The position numbers and the translations under genes are program-made. Shown here in pieces: positions 59,100-64,000 of a DNA stretch of 64,000 bases (the first letter of the stretch is position 1; each line of letters starts with the position of its first letter). The stretch lies in NCBI GenBank assembly GCA_914767715.1, contig OU612074.1, forward strand, positions 7,889,501 through 7,953,500, given 5' to 3'. The DNA comes from Membranipora membranacea (Eukaryota > Bryozoa > Gymnolaemata > Cheilostomatida > Membraniporidae). The notes below the pieces were generated by a model. That model ran no database searches, had not been told where the DNA came from, and saw only the letters and a program-made list of their open reading frames with translations.

Positions 59100-60660
59100 C
59101 ACTAACTACCCACAAACTAGCCACTCTAACCTGTCACTATCCCGGGCCCTATTCTACAGCAGTCTCTCATTAGCCTGTCACTCACCTGTCACTTGCTTCT
59201 CACATGCATGTCACTGACCTGTCACTAGCATTTCACTAGCTTGTCACTGACCATTCAAGTAGGTGCCCCTCAAGGAACCAAACTGGGCCCCATCCTTTGG
59301 CTAATTTATGTTGATGACTTAAAATCTTTTGATTATGATACAAAATGTATCAAATATGCTGATGATACAACCTTTTATAAGCCTATCATTGATCCATCCA
59401 CTGAGAACATATCTGATGCAATACTGTTAGCAAACACCTGGTCTGACCAAAACAACATGATTTTGAATTCCAGCAAAACTGTGATACTGAATGTAGCTTT
59501 TACAAACAAACCTGCTATGCTCCTTGGTATATTCTATGGAGATGATAACCTCTTTATCTCTCCCTCTGAGCATACCAAGTTTTTAGGCGTATTCATTGAC
59601 AACACACTAACTTTCAGCAATCATGTTGACTATATTATATCTAAATGCTCTCAACGATTATACTTGATGAGACTGCTAAAACGCATGGGCATGGATAGTG
59701 ATGGCCTCAGAACCTTCTATATAGCTAACATTAAGTCTATAATCTCCTACGCCTGCCCTGCATGGTATAATCTACTATCAGACACCGATAAAACACGACT
59801 CGAGAGGATCCAGCGCTCTGCTACTCGAATTGTGCTGCCATTCTCTGACAACTACGAGCAGAGGCTGGACCATCTAGCACTGCCACCCATCACAACATTC
59901 CTGCACACCACTTGCAGTGAACATTTCACTAGAATAGCTGACAACGATAATCACCCCTTGAACTCTCGTATTAAAATAAACACAAACAGAACATCTGCTC
60001 GTAGAGCAAAAATAGATAAATATAGGCCATCCAAGTGTAGAACAACCAAAAGACAAAATACCTTTTTTGAATTTTATATGCGATTTTTTAACTAATGCAG
60101 CTCAGACTCCTTTTATTTTTATTTTTCCATGTATGTGCTGTACATTCGATGCTATCAACCTATCACAGGATGGATATTAGAATTTAGGCAATAAACAAAC
60201 TTCAAACTTCAAACTTCAACTTCAACTTGACATGTCAATACCCTTTCACTTTACTGTTATAACCTCTCACTAGCTTGTCCCTTGCCTCGAACTAGCATGT
60301 CACTAATTTGTCACTTGGCACACTAGCATTTCATTAATTTGTTACTTGCCTCCCACTTCAATGTCACTTCCCTCTCACTAACATGTCACTTGCATCTCAC
60401 AAGGCTCTCACTCGCTTTGCACTTGCCTCTCTCTCACTAGCCTGTCACTAACCTGTCACTTAGATTACTAAAATTTCACTTGAGGCTTCAGTTACCCCTC
60501 ATACTCCTTTGATTTACCTCTCACTAACCTTATACTACATGTCACTAACCTGTCACTCGCCTCACACTAGCCTGCCACTAGCCTTTCACAAGCCTGTCAC
60601 CTGCCTCGAACTAACCTTTCACTAGCTCTTAATTTGGCTCTCGCTAGCCTATCACTAAGC
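59100..60660 (+). repeat. Degenerate minisatellite, CACTARCCTGT units, split by a LINE
   Basis: Irregular 10-12 bp units (CACTAGCCTGT, CACTAACCTGT, CACTTGCCTCT) run from about 59100 to 59250 and resume from about 60230 to 60660. The LINE occupies the gap. Confidence 0.85.
59254..60226 (+). mobile_element. 5'-truncated CR1/L2-like LINE, reverse transcriptase C-terminal part
   Basis: The copy starts inside the reverse transcriptase at VGAPQGTKLGP, with YVDDL shortly after and the catalytic KYADDT. It continues through the thumb (HTKFLGVFIDN, SYACPAWYNLLSDTDK, LERIQRSATRIV) to a TAA at 60093-60095. The frame has no stop or frameshift over 280 codons, so the insertion looks young. A short 3' UTR ends in a tandem ACTTCAA-type tail at about 60205-60226, typical of CR1/L2-clade LINEs. 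The endonuclease and N-terminal reverse transcriptase are missing. Confidence 0.88.
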
Positions 60661-63421
60661 CTGCAGTGAGACTGTAACTCAGAAAAGAGCTCTCTAATAC
60701 CAGATACGGCCAGACTTTGCCTTGGAGTTATTACCTGACTATCACGTTCATGACAAGACCCGTCTCTTGGCTGCCTCGCTATCTCAAGTAGAGGCAGAGA
60801 CGCTTTGCCCTCCATCGCTTTCAAGATTAGAAAACTTCTGTCTTTAACCCTAAATGTATTGTGTGCACTTAATATTGAGATTGGCTATCCATCGGCCCAT
60901 TGTGCCAGCATAAATGATCAATTACAAATCTAAACAAGGGAACATAAATCTTCTAGCACACTTAAATTTTCATCATCACAGAAATAAGATTATGGGAAAT
61001 TGGCAATTTCAGGAAAAAAAATTGAATTGGCAATATGTCACGCAGATATATAATCCCTTGATAGATCATAATTCATGCTGTATTTGATCTTAAAATTGAT
61101 TTCCAATTTTTGTGGTGTAATGATCCAAGTCCATCAATCTAGCAACAAATGACCCTATTCGGTACAGAGCTCGAATGGTTTCGAAAGTTTACAGCAGCCA
61201 AGGGGTGAGACAGTACTTAGCGTGCCAAAGAAAACCAGTCACTCCCTATTGCATGGCCGGCTCATTTGTAGTCACAAATAACATCTTATGCAACTAGACA
61301 AAAACAGTTTATGTAAAACTCCCAGCTCATATAAAAAAAACCACCTACCTATCTACTTACCTACCTATCTAAATACCAAATACCAATACACAGACTATGG
61401 GTCCAGTGGATCACCAATCTTAGCCAATACAGTCACTGACCCCCTAGTGCCAGCAGGACAACAAACCGGCAAAATAGGTGGGCTAAAGCATCAATGGAAT
61501 ACCCATCTTGAACCATTAAACCATTTAAGTCCAGACAAAACCAAAACCTGAGCGGTTACACGACGACGTTATTTAATACAACATTATCTAATCCCGGCTT
61601 ATAGCGCTGTAGATAAAAGTGTATCCATGCATTCCATCTAGGTTGAGAAACGGATACAAAGCTTTCTTTACCACATAAATTACAGAGTCAAAAATCAAAT
61701 TTATATTTTTTACTTATCTTTATCATCACACACAATAGGAGCAGAAATTATTTCATAATATTTTATGCCATGACTAATATATATATATATTTTTATTGCA
61801 ACAACCATCATCCGAAAATATTCTCCCTACAGTTTATTACTGGGACTGGACTTTAGGTCCTGCATAATGGCTCCAACATTGTGAATATTTGTATATACTA
61901 CTGATATTTGGTTATAAATCTTTTCTAATTATGGTGCGAAACTGAGTCAATTACCCCGGAGTTGTCGGTTCTGACAAAGAGAAGGGATGACTTGTACATG
62001 GGGTTATTTTTATAATCTTTTTTGATCAGTTACTAAGACTTCTCGATTGTAGAACAATACGGTATTTTTATCCCAAAATCCCGAGATAATTGATGATCGG
62101 CTAATTGAAATCCTTACTTTCTGGTTTGCTGTTTTATCTTTACAGTTTACGGTAGATAAAACATCAACAAACTGTCATGATTGATAATGTGTGTAGCATT
62201 ATGGGGGGATAAAATATTTTAGTCAAGTACCTGAGAGTATAGGCACATGTTTTATCTCCTAATGGGAATATAACCATTGACGCTCCGGTGATTAAACCCG
62301 CTAAGTAAGAACCAAAATAACTAGTTTAGCGTGATCATAATTGCAACAGACACTAGGGTTTCTGGTGGCTCCCTAGAAATGAGTAAACTATAGTCGCATT
62401 GATGAAATTGTAAATACCCATTGTCCATACTGCAATGTCCAGGTGAAGTCTGGTTCAAAGTCCTTCTTTTATACAAAGTTCTGAAGCCAGCAAGTGAATT
62501 TTTTCTCAGATACCAAGCAGTGCTAAACTCCAGTAAAAAATCCGCTCAAGACTTACCAATGTAACATTTTGTTTCTTGAATTCAGTTGATTTTGTGATTT
62601 CATGAAAAATGGGAAAACAATTGAGACACATTTTTTGATATTTTTCCTTATAGTGACCTGATTGGGAAAATTAACTCACGCCTTTCGCTGCGGCATTAAA
62701 ACATTATTTAACCAAATGTGCTGCCGAAGTTGGTTTAGAGATTATTGTATATCTTCAAACTAATCAATGTGATATGTAAGAACTATTCGATGATGACCTC
62801 AGCTGGTTGTAAACATTGCTAAGTGACAGCATATTGCAGAGAGTGGCAGTTACCTTCCCCTAGGGCAGAACTCAGAACACCATCATCAATTCATGACCGG
62901 ATTGACTTCGACATTTTTCCCTATGCTAATACTTTCAATGCATTATGAGTAATAGTCTTTCTATAAAGTGTATTGACTGTAAGGGAAACAATATGAAGGT
63001 AGAAATGGAAGTAATTTATCACTATTTGCAGGATATATGAGTGTATCTTCGGGAACATCTGTGATTATGACACGAAGCAGTAGTAGCTAATGGTGGATTA
63101 AAAAAACATCCATGCTCTCCTACCCCCCAGTTTGTATTTATCCTTCCCCTAAATAATATTTGCTTATGTTAAGTGTCATAAGAAGGAATGCTGGCCGTGT
63201 TCTTTGATGGTAATCGACCCAGCTACAAGCATCACCATTCATTATTATAACTTACATTTTTATTTGTTAGGTCAGTGTAATGCTGATGTATAAAATAAGA
63301 CATTTACAGCTTCATCATTACTTTTTCAGCCTGGGCTGTAAGCTTTAATCTTTCTACCCTGATACTCAGTATGTTCACCACTTTTTAAGCACATCAACTT
63401 TAAAACATAACAGGTAGATAG
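60661..63421. other. Gene-free interval
   Basis: Only short low-complexity tracts are seen (CTACCTAT units near 61340-61370, an AT run near 61780). No exon recognised. Confidence 0.5.
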
Positions 63422-63800
63422 TATATAGACCGTTATATGCAGGCAACATGGAGAATTTGAGGACTAAATATCAAGCAATTCCGAGCAGGTTAAAGTTCCA
63501 TCAAAATTTCGATTATTTTGCCTTATACGGTCTTGGGAACTTTTCACCATTTCTGGCTATTTACAAACTGTTTTGGGTATAATTACGTGTAGCTATATAT
63601 AAACCATTATATGCAGGCAACGTGGAAAATTTGGGGACTAAATATTAAGAAATTCCGAGCAGGTTAAATTTCCATCCAAATTTGGAATCATTTTGCCTTA
63701 TACGGTCCGGGAAACTTTTCACCGTTTCTGGCCTTTTACCAACTTTTTTGGGTATAATGACAGGTAGCCAATATATTGACGGTTATATGCACGCGATATT
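63422..63800 (+). repeat. Tandem repeat of 174-176 bp unit, about 2.2 copies
   Basis: Units begin at 63422, 63596 and 63772 (TATATA.ACC.TTATATGCAGGC). The first two align along their whole length, with GAGCAGGTTAAA, TTGCCTTATACGGTC and TTTTCACC conserved; the third is partial. Satellite-like monomer length. Confidence 0.9.
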
Positions 63801-64000
63801 TCTCCGCTGATTGTATCCACATTTTCCGTATATCTGTACTGTAAACTGCAATATACCTTCTTTTGGCATCGGTAAGTCTTCGGTTTCTTATGCCAGGATG
63901 TACAACTGTTTGACACAGGTAGGCAACTACATCAATAATAAATTTATACAGGCATTGATGGAAAGATGATGGATACAGAGTTATACATTGATATTGCTCT

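Overview
This window is AT-rich, intron-bearing animal DNA with GT-AG introns, long gene-poor stretches and many mobile elements. The gene content (a bombesin/CCHamide-type neuropeptide GPCR, a monocarboxylate-type MFS transporter, a type II membrane C-type lectin, a PARP-type ADP-ribosyltransferase) together with KRBA2/Ginger-like, Pao, CR1/L2-like and hAT-like elements points to a non-vertebrate metazoan, probably a marine invertebrate. The sequence alone does not fix the phylum.

Layout. 2772-11222 (+): seven-exon GPCR, 416 aa, whose fourth intron carries an interspersed repeat. 18708-20319 (-): a compact four-exon PARP-domain gene (164 aa) whose exons are too short to stand out as long ORFs. 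22053-22219 (+): a dead C-type lectin exon. 23305-30602: a 7.3 kb DNA transposon with TGT...ACA ends and a 5-bp target duplication, carrying a decayed integrase-type transposase with an OTU protease domain and two nested elements (a 0.6 kb inverted-repeat element and a hAT-like element with a perfect 8-bp duplication). 33677-38065 (-): a type II transmembrane C-type lectin receptor. 42696-43597 and 58455-58670 (-): orphan candidate exons. 49046-51888 (+): six-exon SLC16-like transporter, 452 aa, surrounded by at least four decayed exon copies of the same family on both strands. 52850-56860: a foldback-like element whose inverted ends are arrays of a TTTTCCCACC-type repeat. It contains a Pao retrotransposon remnant and a second, nested inverted-array element. 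59254-60226: a 5'-truncated LINE inside a degenerate minisatellite. 63422-63800: a tandem 174-176 bp repeat.

The genes do not form an operon or obvious pathway. Three of the four products would act at the cell surface (neuropeptide sensing, lectin recognition, solute transport). Two gene families, transporter and lectin, have left exon fossils, so this looks like a region of local gene duplication, inversion and decay driven by transposons. The most unusual structural theme is that three separate inverted-repeat elements all have termini built from short degenerate tandem arrays.
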